Positions 18,419 to 29,070 of a DNA stretch of 64,000 nucleotides are shown here, piece by piece. A program made the translations under genes and the position numbers. Every line of letters begins with the position of its first letter. Position 1 is the stretch's first letter. Below the pieces are notes generated by a model that did not search any database, was not told the origin of the DNA, and saw only the letters and a list, made by a program, of their open reading frames with translations. The stretch is taken from the NCBI RefSeq assembly GCF_004362055.1, contig NZ_SNXB01000007.1, forward strand, positions 1-64,000. Reading direction: 5' to 3'. The DNA is from Flavobacterium sp. 245 (lineage in GTDB: Bacteria; Bacteroidota; Bacteroidia; Flavobacteriales; Flavobacteriaceae).

Positions 18419-19273
18419 TTAAATATTTTTTTGATAAACTCTGATATAATCTATGATGTATTTTGACGGAAAACTATCTGATGTAAATTCCCCGCCATTT
18501 ATGCCTCCAACAGCCAGATTGACCAATATATAATGCGGTTGTTGAAACGGAAGTATTTTTTGATCTGAATTTTGGTTAGCTTCTTTTACATTAATCTCAT
18601 TTAATAACTGATCGTCGACATATAATCTAATCCAATCGGCATCCCAGTCCATTCGCCAAATGTGAAATTTATCTGCCCATGAATTATCTTTAAAATCACT
18701 CAATTTTACTGTTTGACTATCCCAAGCAACATCTGGCTTATTTGATTTCCAAGCGGCATTTGCTAGAATTTTCCCTGTATAATATTCCATAATGTCAATT
18801 TCTCCATTTGCAGGCCAGTTTCCTTCAATGCCCAACGTCCAAAAGGCCGGCCACATTCCGTTTTTTACCGGAATTTTAGCCCGCATTTCGAATCGGCCAT
18901 ACTGCCAAGAATGCTTTCCCTGCGTAATTAAACATGAAGAAGTGACTTTTATAGAATCTCTTTGTTTTTTCCAGTCACGATGATTTTTAGAAATAAAATT
19001 CGGATTCGCTCTGTTTTCTTTTTTGGCTTCAATAATCAAAAAACCATCCTTGCAATAGGCATTTTCCTTTTGATACCACTGATCTTCTTGATTTCGTACA
19101 AAACCCGATTCGTAATTCCAATTCTTTTCATCCGGAGCTCCGTTTTTTGTAAATTCATCACTCCACATCAATTTATAATCTTCTGAAGCTGAAATTTTTT
19201 GTTTATACCTGACAAAACTAAAAAGCAGCATTAAGACAATTCCTAATGCCAAAAACTTACCAATAAATCTCAT
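18419..19273 (-). CDS. GH16 family endo-beta-1,3-glucanase/galactanase, 284 aa
   Basis: N-terminal hydrophobic segment (residues 5-20) without a clear cleavage site, so it may be membrane anchored. The GH16 jelly roll begins at LMWSDEFTKNGAPDEKNWNY and carries the signature GEIDIMEY with E158 (nucleophile), D160 and E163 (acid/base). WQYGRFEMRAKIP and GMWPAFWTLG are also typical. GH16 enzymes cleave internal beta-1,3 or beta-1,4 links in glucans or galactans. Here it is paired with an exo-beta-1,3-galactanase-like GH43 gene, so a beta-1,3-galactan or laminarin-type chain is the likely target. Confidence 0.93.
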   Translation of the reverse strand: MRFIGKFLALGIVLMLLFSFVRYKQKISASEDYKLMWSDEFTKNGAPDEKNWNYESGFVRNQEDQWYQKENAYCKDGFLIIEAKKENRANPNFISKNHRDWKKQRDSIKVTSSCLITQGKHSWQYGRFEMRAKIPVKNGMWPAFWTLGIEGNWPANGEIDIMEYYTGKILANAAWKSNKPDVAWDSQTVKLSDFKDNSWADKFHIWRMDWDADWIRLYVDDQLLNEINVKEANQNSDQKILPFQQPHYILVNLAVGGINGGEFTSDSFPSKYIIDYIRVYQKNI

Positions 19274-19405
19274 TTTAAATCTCTTTTAATCCCGATTAAT
19301 TTCAGAAAGTTCTAATGCGTTTTCGTAATATGATAAGGGATCCCGAAAGACCCCCCTCATCATTTCTACACTAATTAAAACCAACCTTTATTTGTATGCG
19401 ATTTT

Positions 19406-22400
19406 TTATTTTTTAATAATTCTGAGCGATATATCTGGATGTGATTGCATCTTTATCAGATAAATTCCCGGAGGTTGATTTTCAATATTCAAATGAATTT
19501 TGCTGTTTGTATTTCCATAATTCCCTGTTGAAATTACTTTACCATCTGAAGTGTAAATTGTAATTGTTCCAGCTTCTTCATCGGTTGGCAAAATAACATC
19601 AAAATGACCAGTTGTTGGATTTGGAAAAACGCTGATTGTTTCAACAGATTCTTCTTCTATTGAACTCAAAGACAATGTATTGGTACTTTTGGCGGTTAAA
19701 CCTGATGTTGTCAATGTTTTAACCTGTAATGCTGCAGAATAAAGACTTTCGCCCCCTGCATTTTCTGACGCAATTTTATAGAAGTAATCTTTATTTGCTT
19801 CTAAATTAGTGTCTCCAAAAATGCTGTCTTTTACATATGCATTTATGATATCGTAAGTACCGTTAACAGTTGTTGATCTTTTAATTTTATAAGATTCAGC
19901 TCCAGATACTAGCGTCCATTTTAAATTGATTGCTGATGACGATACTGCTGTACCTGTAAAGTTTGTTGGAATTGCAGGAATTGCAGGCTGATCGTAAACC
20001 AATGTCGCAGAATATGCTGATTCAACATTGTCTTTGCCCACAACCTTAATTCTGTATTCGGCATGTGTATGAACCACATCAATTTTTTGGATAATATTGT
20101 AATCTGTTGATTCATAGAAAACTGAAAACGCGCTTTCACCTGTCAGCTTTCTTTCAAGAACATATTTATTGACTAATTCCTGATTGAATCCTGTCCATTT
20201 TACAGTAATATTTTTATAATCTGCTGACAGAGTGTAACTCAATGTTTCTACTTTTGTTTTCCATGTCGGAATGTATTCTTTGGCTGAATTATAGGCTTTC
20301 GCCGATGCATTTTTAGCATAATATTGTCCAGCGGGAGTTAAAACCGTATAATCAGTTGATGTACTCGCAATTACTGGTGCTGTTTGCAACCAAACATAAT
20401 TTTGCCAATTTGGATTTCTTGTTTTAAAAGCATCATTGATAGTAACATACATTGCTCTGGCATCTTGTACCCAATTGTATATAGAATAACGTTCTACATA
20501 ATCGGCACTTTCTAAAACAGTTAAAATCGCTGCTAAATCATTTTTGTGTTTCGTTGCATTTGCATCTGTAAGTGTATTAACATCATCTGGAAAATTATTA
20601 GCTGTCCAGTTTGCTCCAATATTCCATTCTGTAATCCAGATCGGTCTTTTGTATTTGTCATAGATGTATTGTAAATCGCTTTTCCATTGTGCCGCCGTTT
20701 TATACCAATAACAATGCAGCGCAACATAATCTATTCGATAATTATTTGCCTCAGCCTGTGTCATAAAATTTGCCATCCAAGGATTGTATGGATCTGACGT
20801 TGCCGGAGAACCTACACGTAAACCTGATTTCAAAAGACCTGGCCATGAACTTATCGCTGCCTCAACAGTCATATTGGCCTGATCTGTGTGGTCTGGCTCA
20901 TTAAATCCTAAGAAATGCGTGTAGCCTTCTTTTGTATATGCTGGGGTAAATGACGGCCAATATTGCGTTTGGCGAATCGGAACATATTCTACGTTTGGTG
21001 TGGTATCCATTCCTGTGTTCCAATTGTAATACCATGTAATATTCGTCGAATTGATGGCCTCTGTGCTTCCACCGGCAAGTCCTTTTTTAGTGACTTGGTG
21101 CCATCTCATCGTTCTGATAAATGAAATTGTTCCTTTTAAATTAAGTGGTAAAGTTGGAACTTCAAGATCTTCATTTTCTGCAATATAAACTCTGCTATAA
21201 CCTGACCCATCTGCACTTGAAGCAAAAGTTGCCATGTATCCTTTTTTCAATTTAAATGATTTGATGGCATTATTAAAAGATCCTAAATTATCAAATGTAG
21301 TTACGGTGGCATATTGTTGAGACGAACCTGCATAATTTTCTTCTGTAAAAACCTGCAATGGCTGCTCGCTTACTGAATATGGAGAAACCACTGTTCCTGA
21401 GCCATAATTTGTAACATTTGCATTTGTACCATTACTTGCAAGAGCTCCGTTTATTGAAACATATTGTAATTGTGAACTGATTACGTCGCTCGGTTTGACA
21501 TTTTCAAAATACAAACGGTTATCTGCAGAAGTTAAGTTTACTGTCGAATTAATTAAAGGATTATTCCCGTTTTTAAGATATAAAGAAGCCGTTCCGCTTA
21601 AAACTACTTTTGATTTTGTGTAAGCCGCAACGCTTGTGTTGGTTGAAATATTTAAAGTTTGCAACGACGGACTAATAACTTTTACTGGCGCGTAAGCTAC
21701 ATTCTCAAAAGTTACTGAAGTTACTGACATATCTACAGCTCCTGTTGCGTAATTTTTACCAATTACAATATTTGCTGTCTGCTGACTCTGAATTTTTAAA
21801 TCACCAATTCCAAAAAGTGCTTTGGCTCCGGTGACGTTGACATAATAAGTACCAGCAGTTAGGGATTGAAATGCCAAATTTCCTTTTCTTAATTTATTAG
21901 CGGCTCCTGTTACAAAACTTGCCGTTGCCAAAACTGTTCCTCCGCCATTTGCAGCTGTAGAAACGCTTACTGTCATTTGAGAACCGGGAGCTAAATTTGA
22001 AATATATTCGTAAATCCATGAAAACTGATAGCCTTTTGTTGCTTCTAATGTTACTGGAAAAGAATAAACTGAATTTTGAAGTGCGGTACTATCCCATCTG
22101 ATGTACATTAATCTTCCGCTATAAACTGAATTATCGGATTCAAATGTATGACCGGTAGTTACATCCATAAATCGTGTGCCGCTCGTACCGTTTGCCGTAG
22201 TAAAAATGGTTGGAGATGTAACATTTGTCCAGCCATAAGCGGCCGGAGTTCCTGCATTATCATTAAAAAGTCCGTCCCAGTTATTGATTAAATTTGAAGA
22301 TTTAAGTTTTAAATCGGCAATAGCCATAAGCCCGTAATCACCTGTTATTGTCAAGTAATAATTACCATCTAAATTGGAAACAAAAGATAAATCCCCTTTT

Positions 22401-23287
22401 CTTAATTTGTTAGCATTACCAGTTGTAAATGTTTTAGAAGCTATAACACCAGATCCGTCAGCGCCTGATGATATTGCTACATTCAATTTGGCTCCGGGAG
22501 CAGCATTAGAAATGTATTCGTAAATCCATGAAAATTCATATCTCAAACCTTGTTCCAGTTTAACAGGATAGCTATATGTTGAAGCTGAGTAGCTTGCATT
22601 ATCCCAACGAATATACATTATTCTTCCGCTGTAAACGGAGTTATCTGATTCAAATGTATGTCCGGAAGTTACGTCCAAATATCTAACGCCAGAGGTCGAA
22701 TTTGCTGTATTCCACGGAAGTGTTGCAACGGTATTTGCCCATCCATAAGCAGTAGGCATTCCTGAATTATTTCCGGTAACTCCTGCCCATCTTCCTAATA
22801 AATTATCTGTTCCGTACGCTATCGTTCCTCCTGAACTATCATTTAAAAAATCGAGTGTTTTAGAAGTTAAATAATGCCCGTCCTGATAAATATTGACAAC
22901 ACCATCTTTTACGGCATATCTATAGGTTTGTTCTTGAGCATTATCTACAGAAGTGCTTAAATTATCTGGTATTGACAATATTGTGGTATTATTAAAGGTT
23001 GTTTTATCTAAAGATGTTCTAAATCCGAGGCCAATTGTATTTTTTACCTCAACATCTAGTCCTCTTCCAACAGCTGAATTGACTTTGCCTTTTACTTCTA
23101 AGGTAAATTCAGTTTGATTGGACAATGGAAATGATATAATATCTGAACTCACAGCATTTGTAAAGGTTTTAGAACCATTTAATGTTGTGGCTAAATTTGC
23201 TTTAACAGGCAAAGTAGGTGCTTGTGCATGTATATTGAATACAAAAACCGATAACCAGAATAATAAAAATGTGTATAGTTTTTTCAT
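19406..23287 (-). CDS. Large secreted multidomain GH128-like glycosidase with type IX sorting domain, 1293 aa
   Basis: Signal peptide at residues 1-21. A LamG/concanavalin-like region follows (about 30-150), then two tandem modules of about 165 residues (about 170-500) that share AYGW, FESDNSVYSG, MYIRWD, FSWIYEYISN and NKLRKG. After a beta-rich linker, the catalytic core at about 720-960 has FLGFNEPDHT with E797 and PIWITEWNIG with E887, the two acids of a clan-A barrel. This matches the glycosyl hydrolase catalytic-core family (GH128, endo-beta-1,3-glucanases). One or two fibronectin III-like domains follow. The last 80 residues (FPNPTTGHFDVILP to LRIIKK) are a type A type IX secretion signal, so it is surface-exposed or released. 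Long gaps on both sides suggest its own transcript. Confidence 0.87.
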   Translation of the reverse strand: MKKLYTFLLFWLSVFVFNIHAQAPTLPVKANLATTLNGSKTFTNAVSSDIISFPLSNQTEFTLEVKGKVNSAVGRGLDVEVKNTIGLGFRTSLDKTTFNNTTILSIPDNLSTSVDNAQEQTYRYAVKDGVVNIYQDGHYLTSKTLDFLNDSSGGTIAYGTDNLLGRWAGVTGNNSGMPTAYGWANTVATLPWNTANSTSGVRYLDVTSGHTFESDNSVYSGRIMYIRWDNASYSASTYSYPVKLEQGLRYEFSWIYEYISNAAPGAKLNVAISSGADGSGVIASKTFTTGNANKLRKGDLSFVSNLDGNYYLTITGDYGLMAIADLKLKSSNLINNWDGLFNDNAGTPAAYGWTNVTSPTIFTTANGTSGTRFMDVTTGHTFESDNSVYSGRLMYIRWDSTALQNSVYSFPVTLEATKGYQFSWIYEYISNLAPGSQMTVSVSTAANGGGTVLATASFVTGAANKLRKGNLAFQSLTAGTYYVNVTGAKALFGIGDLKIQSQQTANIVIGKNYATGAVDMSVTSVTFENVAYAPVKVISPSLQTLNISTNTSVAAYTKSKVVLSGTASLYLKNGNNPLINSTVNLTSADNRLYFENVKPSDVISSQLQYVSINGALASNGTNANVTNYGSGTVVSPYSVSEQPLQVFTEENYAGSSQQYATVTTFDNLGSFNNAIKSFKLKKGYMATFASSADGSGYSRVYIAENEDLEVPTLPLNLKGTISFIRTMRWHQVTKKGLAGGSTEAINSTNITWYYNWNTGMDTTPNVEYVPIRQTQYWPSFTPAYTKEGYTHFLGFNEPDHTDQANMTVEAAISSWPGLLKSGLRVGSPATSDPYNPWMANFMTQAEANNYRIDYVALHCYWYKTAAQWKSDLQYIYDKYKRPIWITEWNIGANWTANNFPDDVNTLTDANATKHKNDLAAILTVLESADYVERYSIYNWVQDARAMYVTINDAFKTRNPNWQNYVWLQTAPVIASTSTDYTVLTPAGQYYAKNASAKAYNSAKEYIPTWKTKVETLSYTLSADYKNITVKWTGFNQELVNKYVLERKLTGESAFSVFYESTDYNIIQKIDVVHTHAEYRIKVVGKDNVESAYSATLVYDQPAIPAIPTNFTGTAVSSSAINLKWTLVSGAESYKIKRSTTVNGTYDIINAYVKDSIFGDTNLEANKDYFYKIASENAGGESLYSAALQVKTLTTSGLTAKSTNTLSLSSIEEESVETISVFPNPTTGHFDVILPTDEEAGTITIYTSDGKVISTGNYGNTNSKIHLNIENQPPGIYLIKMQSHPDISLRIIKK

Positions 23288-23666
23288 ATGAAATATCTGT
23301 TTTAAAAATTATTTTAAAATTTTTGTTTAATGCTTTCATTGGTAACCGACAAAATTATTTACTTAAGAAATTTTGAATTTCTCTCGCGTTTATTAACAGG
23401 CAAAATTGTATTGAAATTTATTCATGAATTATAGTGTACAGTAAAAAATTCAAGAGAATTCTTTCTGCATTATGGGATTTTTTTAGGATACAAAATTTAT
23501 ATTTTTAATGACTACCAGCATTATCCCATAAACAATTAGGGATAATACTTTAGCAGTCAATTCCAATAATAATTACTATCTAAAAAAAAAAAAAGAGGTT
23601 CAAAATATCTTGAAACTGCAGTAAAAGAAAACAATTCAAATTACTGCAGTTCTGATATTTTTTTAA
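23288..23666. other. Intergenic region between susD and the GH128-like gene
   Basis: 379 bp. It holds the susD terminator (23582-23651), an 8-bp inverted repeat ATTATCCC / GGGATAAT at 23520-23546, and a possible -7 box TAATTTTG (minus strand) at 23350-23357, about 63 bp before the start codon at 23287. No coding potential seen. A separate promoter for the GH128-like gene is plausible. Confidence 0.45.
23582..23651 (-). terminator. Terminator after susD
   Basis: On the minus strand an 11-bp perfect stem AACTGCAGTAA / TTACTGCAGTT (23641-23651 with 23614-23624) is followed by a small stem (TTCAA / TTGAA) and then a run of 13 T (23582-23594). This should end the susC-susD transcript or reduce it before the GH128-like gene. 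Confidence 0.75.
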
Positions 23667-25652
23667 TTAAAGTTTTGTTTCATCTGCAACAGCATCCTGC
23701 CATTTATCCCAAACCTTGACGTTAGGATCATAACCATCATAACCGTAGTTCTGACTTAATTTTCCTTTGATGTTTGCCGTTATAGCACTGTTTGGAATTG
23801 GCCAATAGTTGTTACGTTTGTCCATTGTATAGAATTTAGTACCATTTGGCACCACAATTCCACTCGGATATTTGTTGTAAAGGGTATAGTGTGAAATACG
23901 CTGGTACCAGTAACTTCCTCCGGCTGCATCGGTTCCAGATTGTTTGTCCCAATTGGTTTTACTGTATGTCTGACCCCATTCATCTGGTTTTCCGCTGAGT
24001 GCGAGACAGTGCGAGATACGTTTTAATTCGACATTTCTCCATTCTTCAAGGTAAAGTTCTCTACCTCTTTCGGCACAAATATCTCCAATAGTCACCTGAC
24101 CGTACATTTGTGCTGCACCTGCTCTGGCTCTGATGGTATTCACATCCTGAGTTGCTCCACCAACATTTCCTTGGTAAAAACGTGCTTCTGCTCTTAATAA
24201 ATAAGTTTCAGCTAAACGGTATAAGTACCAGTGTGCAGTACTTCCAGTACTAGCTCCTTGAAAATCAGTTGCACTTGGATTAGTTTCATTTACAACATCA
24301 TGCAGATAGATTTTATACAATGGGAAATCAAACCATTCACGAAGTGTATCTTTTGATAATAGTGTGTTACCATTTTTCAATCTGAAATTTTGCTGATAGA
24401 ATGTTGAACTCTTATCACTGTATTTAAGATCTGTCATATTCACCCAGTTACCAACTGTGCTATTATGTCTAAGATCTTGCCTATCCTCAATACCGTTTAC
24501 AACCCACATTGGGCGTTGTGAATAATAAGATGCACTAATTGTAGCAATTCCACGTCCTAATGCTCTTGCATAATCATATTTCGCTTGATAATTAGCCGTA
24601 TTGTTTGAGGCGAAACGATTTGCTGCTTGTTTACCATCAGGTGTTGTTACAGTTGCAGAATTCCAGTTTGGTCCAAAAATTCTCATTGAGGCAAACGGTA
24701 AAAATGATTGTACTCCACCATTTGGCATCACCAAAATAGCTTCTCTATTACCAGCAATAACTTTATTTTCAGGTCTGTGTAAATCCCAGATTACATTTCT
24801 GCTAATAGTCCAAGTTGTTGGATTTCCTCCTGGATCAAACGTTCCAAAATTAGCCTGCATTAAAGAATAACCAGATTGATTGATTAATAAATCTGCCTGA
24901 TTTTCTGCATCTTTAAATCTGCCTGAAGCCAAATAGCACTTAATCAATAATTGACGGCATGCTCCTTTGTTCACCAAACCTACATAAGCAAGTTTTGACT
25001 GCTCTGGAACCCATTCTACAGCTTTTTCCATATCTGCTGTAATCATTTCAATGATCGCTTCTTTTTTAGTCGAATAATAACTCTGCTTTGGAACTTCCAA
25101 AATTTTTGTAATTAATGGAACATCTCCAAATTGATATACTAAATTAAGATAACGGTAAGCTCTGTGAAAATAAGCCTGACCAATATATTTATTCTTAACT
25201 TCCTGAGTTAAACTTGTCACGTTATCAATATAGGTCAATACGGTATTAGCGTATTTGATACCTGTATAACCTTCATCCCAATAATATCCAAAGTAAAAAT
25301 CATCGTTTGTAGCTGTTTTGTAACTCATGGTAGGTACCATAGTATTCGCAAAATCAGAAATAGTACTGGTATTATCTGTTTTTCCATATTTTGCCATATC
25401 AGAGAAAACATATTCTGTACCGATAGGCACACTGTTTGAAGCCGCATTATAATGGATATAATTATTACGCAACCCTTTATCAGCAATTGCTAAAACTGCC
25501 TGTAACCCAGATTCGGTACTAAATGTAGTTTCTGGTTCGTAAAACGAAAGCGGGTCAGGCTCCAGAAAATCCTTTGAACAAGAAACCAAAAGGGCAGTAA
25601 GCGCCACTAAAGGTACAAGTGTTGAGATTTTATTTTTTATATATTTTTTCAT
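23667..25652 (-). CDS. susD: SusD/RagB family glycan-binding lipoprotein, 661 aa
   Basis: Lipoprotein signal with lipobox LLVSC (Cys25), followed by the SusD start KDFLEPDPLSFYEPETTFST. Helical TPR-type segments carry the usual SusD wording: YRYLNLVYQFGDVPLIT, ETYLLRAEARFYQGNVGGA with DVNTIRARAG, and the C-terminal ERGRELYLEEWRNVELKR. SusD proteins sit on the cell surface, bind the oligosaccharide and cap the SusC porin. The gene follows susC by 11 bp and is followed by a strong terminator. At 661 aa it is on the long side for the family. The bound sugar cannot be deduced from sequence. Confidence 0.95.
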   Translation of the reverse strand: MKKYIKNKISTLVPLVALTALLVSCSKDFLEPDPLSFYEPETTFSTESGLQAVLAIADKGLRNNYIHYNAASNSVPIGTEYVFSDMAKYGKTDNTSTISDFANTMVPTMSYKTATNDDFYFGYYWDEGYTGIKYANTVLTYIDNVTSLTQEVKNKYIGQAYFHRAYRYLNLVYQFGDVPLITKILEVPKQSYYSTKKEAIIEMITADMEKAVEWVPEQSKLAYVGLVNKGACRQLLIKCYLASGRFKDAENQADLLINQSGYSLMQANFGTFDPGGNPTTWTISRNVIWDLHRPENKVIAGNREAILVMPNGGVQSFLPFASMRIFGPNWNSATVTTPDGKQAANRFASNNTANYQAKYDYARALGRGIATISASYYSQRPMWVVNGIEDRQDLRHNSTVGNWVNMTDLKYSDKSSTFYQQNFRLKNGNTLLSKDTLREWFDFPLYKIYLHDVVNETNPSATDFQGASTGSTAHWYLYRLAETYLLRAEARFYQGNVGGATQDVNTIRARAGAAQMYGQVTIGDICAERGRELYLEEWRNVELKRISHCLALSGKPDEWGQTYSKTNWDKQSGTDAAGGSYWYQRISHYTLYNKYPSGIVVPNGTKFYTMDKRNNYWPIPNSAITANIKGKLSQNYGYDGYDPNVKVWDKWQDAVADETKL

Positions 25653-25663
25653 TGTTGTAATTA

Positions 25664-28600
25664 TTAAAGTGAAACGTTAAAACCTAAATTAAACATTCGC
25701 GTAGCAAGTCCCCCTGTTTCTGGGTCTCCGTAATATTTCCATTCGCCAGATGCAGACCATGTTGCTGCGTTCTGAACCGAAGCATAGATTTTGAAATTTC
25801 TCACATGCAAACGATCAATAAGATCTTTAGGAAGTGAATATGCCAACGAAATATTGTCTAAACGAATAAAACTGCGATCGTATAATTTTGCTGTTCCGGC
25901 TCCTGCAGGTCCTCTTGCATCAAGACGTGCCCAGTCATTGGTTGGATTATCAATTGTCCAATATGGATTTACAAATGGGTTGTAGTTATTTGTATACAAA
26001 CTACCATCGTTATACGTATTCATGTAACGTCCGTCAAGCGATTTGTGCCCCATGTACGAATACATATTGATTGCTAAATCCCAGTTTTTATAAATTTTAA
26101 ATTCATTACGAAGCGACCAGTTGATTGGAGGTGCTGTCTGTCCTAAAAATTGTTTGTCTTTGTCATTATAAGTTGGTTTTCCATTCACATCGTCAGCAGT
26201 ATAGCTATTTTCAACTTTTGGATCACCTGGACGCTGTCCGTATTTTGCAGCTTCTACAGCTTCATCTTTTTGCCAGATTCCAGTTACTTTATAATCCCAG
26301 ATTTGAGAAATAGATTTTCCAATAAACCATCCATTCGTTTTGTCATCTGCCTCTTTAGTTCCAATTACGTTACCATTGGCATCTTTAACATCTTCCATAT
26401 TCCCATACAATTTATTGATGGTATTCTTGTTGTATGAAAAAGCAACCATTGTAGTCCATTCAAAATTTGGTTTTTTGATGTTTATAGTATTAAGACTTAT
26501 CTCAATACCTTTATTTTCAACCTCTCCAAGATTAGTTGCGATTGATGAAAATCCAGAGAAACCAGGCAAACGCTGACTCATGATCATATCGTGAGTAACT
26601 GATCTGTAAATATCGATTGTACTTGTAATTTTGTCATTTAAGAAACCAAGGTCAAGACCAATATTTGTTGCTTCTGTTTTTTCCCATTGCAAATTTGGAT
26701 TTGCCATACGGTCAATAGCTAAATACTTCATGTCGACAATTTTTCCCGAAGCATCTATGTATCCCATTGTTGCTCCTGTACCTGAACCTAAATTTGCCAA
26801 AGCTAAATAGGGATCAGCAAGAGATCTGTTTCCATTTTTACCCCAAGAAAGGCGTAATTTACCTGTACTCATAGCATCCCAATTGAACCAGCTTTCTTTA
26901 TTAAAGCTCCATCCACCTGCAACAGAAGGAAAAGTTGCATACGGATAAGTAGCTCCAAATGCTGAATATCCATCACGACGTATCGTTGCTGTGATCATAT
27001 AACGATTATCATACGAATAGAAAAGTCTTCCCATTAAGCCATCAGCTGTCTGATGTGTATCTGTTGTAGAAAACGAGCTGTTTAAAAGTGTTGCATTTGC
27101 AGTATTGTGAAATCCTAAAGCATCTGAAGGCTGAATATTACGTGCATAAACAATATCTGACCATGTTTTAAGATCTTCCGCTTCCTGAACAAAAGTGGCT
27201 ATAATATGATGTTTCCCAGCAAATGTATGATCCCAAGCTATAGTATTATTTATATTCCAAGTGAATTTTTTACCATTTCCTCTGTCTACTCCGATAGTAG
27301 CAGCGTTCCAGTTTTTATTACCTGCTGACTGAAAATAACGGTTGTAAAAGAATTCATAACGCGGTGAAGCATTAAATGTATAGGTAATATCTAAAGGTAA
27401 AGTTACTTTAGTATTGAAAATGGTATTCAACACTGTGTACCCTTTTTCAAGGTCCATATATTGACGATCGTAGTAGTAATTATATCCTCCAATAGTTGGT
27501 CCCATTGGTTGTCTCGCATAATCGCCGTTAGCTTCTTTAAAATTAGCAAACGGGCTATTTCTTAACATATTGGCATCCCAATAATTTGTACCGGTACCAA
27601 CAGAAATATCTCCGTCTGAACGATCCTGAAAATTTACGTTTGCACCAAATTCAAGCCAGTTTGTAATTTTGGCATCTACTTTCATATTCGCACGAACTGC
27701 TGAATAATCATTACCCTGAATTGCCCCTTCTGATGTTAAATACCCCAAAGACATATAATAATTTACTTTATCACTTGCTCCAGAAACACTTAAATTATTA
27801 TCGCGATTTATCCCTGTTCTAAAAGTACTGCCATACCAATCGTGCGTAGTTCCTGCTGCAAAATTTTTCAAAAGTGTAGCATCAGTAATCCCTAAACGAT
27901 TTCCCCAAACTTCATTTATACTTTTTCCTTGAATTTGAGCCGCTGGCTGATAGGCTAACCATTGTGCCTGAGTTATACCATATTGAGCTAATTGGTTAGG
28001 GTTTGAGAAATACCCTGCTTTACCAGCAGCAGTTCCAGTAACATATGCCTCATAATTTCCAGTTGCTGTATTTGTACCATACGATTTAGCAGTCTCCCAA
28101 TCTTCACGATATTTTACATATCCTTCTGGAGAATACACATTACGATAAGCGCTTTCATTGACAATCGTCATGTTTGTCGTTAGATTAATAATAGGCTTAC
28201 CGGTTTTTCCTTTTTTCGTCGAAATAACGATAACCCCTGCTGCCGCTTTAGAACCGTATACAGCTGTTGCTGATGCATCTTTCAAGACATCTATCTGACC
28301 AACATCATCAGGATTAATTTCTGAAAGCTCTCCGTAAAATTGCATTCCGTCTAAAATAATAAGCGGTGAATTATGACCTCCATCAGAATAAACAGAAGTC
28401 TGTCCACGAATCTGCAAAGAACCTCCTCCTTTTGCATCAGCTGAATAACCCACTTTTAAACCTGGAACTCCTCTTAATAAATCCTGAACAGTATTTGGGT
28501 TTTGATTGGCTAAAGATTCTGGTTTAACCTGAACAATTGCTCCTGTTAAATCGCTTTTTTTCATTTTACCGTATCCAACTACCACAACTTCATTCAATGA

Positions 28601-28990
28601 AGCAGCGTCTTCAACAAGCTGAACTGTAATATTTGTTTTATTATTTACTTGAACTTCCTGAGTCACAAAACCAATAAAAGACACCACTAATATTGCATTC
28701 TGATCTCCTTTTAAATTGAATTTTCCGTCAAAATCTGTAATTGTACTAATCTTTGTTCCTTTAATCGAAACTGTAGCTCCTGGAAGCGGCACTCCTTTTT
28801 GATCTTTAACTTGCCCGCTTATTCCGTCTTGCTGTTCAATTTTTTCCAGCGCATTTGTTCCCGAAGTTTCCCCTGCGAATACCTGTACTTGAGTTAATGA
28901 AACCAGCACACAAAAAATGGCAAGTTTCTTTTTAAAATCAAATCCAGATACATAATCAGGAGTCTTCATCTTCCTAATAAAGTTTTTCAT
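25664..28990 (-). CDS. susC: SusC/RagA family TonB-linked outer-membrane transporter, 1108 aa
   Basis: An N-terminal extension and signal sequence (KKLAIFCVLVSLTQVQVFAG) precede a carboxypeptidase-D-like regulatory domain at about 55-130 (ISGQVKDQKGVPLPGATVSI). The plug domain follows (LNEVVVVGYGKMKKSDLTGA, LQIRGQTSV, DVLKDASATAVYGSKAAAGV) and then a long 22-strand barrel ending RMFNLGFNVSL. It imports oligosaccharides with energy from TonB. It forms a pair with susD (11 bp). A promoter with a TAGATTTG box and direct-repeat operator lies at 29071-29138, 81 bp upstream of the ATG. The length is normal. Confidence 0.96.
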   Translation of the reverse strand: MKNFIRKMKTPDYVSGFDFKKKLAIFCVLVSLTQVQVFAGETSGTNALEKIEQQDGISGQVKDQKGVPLPGATVSIKGTKISTITDFDGKFNLKGDQNAILVVSFIGFVTQEVQVNNKTNITVQLVEDAASLNEVVVVGYGKMKKSDLTGAIVQVKPESLANQNPNTVQDLLRGVPGLKVGYSADAKGGGSLQIRGQTSVYSDGGHNSPLIILDGMQFYGELSEINPDDVGQIDVLKDASATAVYGSKAAAGVIVISTKKGKTGKPIINLTTNMTIVNESAYRNVYSPEGYVKYREDWETAKSYGTNTATGNYEAYVTGTAAGKAGYFSNPNQLAQYGITQAQWLAYQPAAQIQGKSINEVWGNRLGITDATLLKNFAAGTTHDWYGSTFRTGINRDNNLSVSGASDKVNYYMSLGYLTSEGAIQGNDYSAVRANMKVDAKITNWLEFGANVNFQDRSDGDISVGTGTNYWDANMLRNSPFANFKEANGDYARQPMGPTIGGYNYYYDRQYMDLEKGYTVLNTIFNTKVTLPLDITYTFNASPRYEFFYNRYFQSAGNKNWNAATIGVDRGNGKKFTWNINNTIAWDHTFAGKHHIIATFVQEAEDLKTWSDIVYARNIQPSDALGFHNTANATLLNSSFSTTDTHQTADGLMGRLFYSYDNRYMITATIRRDGYSAFGATYPYATFPSVAGGWSFNKESWFNWDAMSTGKLRLSWGKNGNRSLADPYLALANLGSGTGATMGYIDASGKIVDMKYLAIDRMANPNLQWEKTEATNIGLDLGFLNDKITSTIDIYRSVTHDMIMSQRLPGFSGFSSIATNLGEVENKGIEISLNTINIKKPNFEWTTMVAFSYNKNTINKLYGNMEDVKDANGNVIGTKEADDKTNGWFIGKSISQIWDYKVTGIWQKDEAVEAAKYGQRPGDPKVENSYTADDVNGKPTYNDKDKQFLGQTAPPINWSLRNEFKIYKNWDLAINMYSYMGHKSLDGRYMNTYNDGSLYTNNYNPFVNPYWTIDNPTNDWARLDARGPAGAGTAKLYDRSFIRLDNISLAYSLPKDLIDRLHVRNFKIYASVQNAATWSASGEWKYYGDPETGGLATRMFNLGFNVSL

Positions 28991-29070
28991 TTTCTTGGTT
29001 GTAATTTTGGTTAAATAATTAGTTTGGTTTAAATCTCATCTGTATAAATTACAGCATTCAATTTGAGCTA

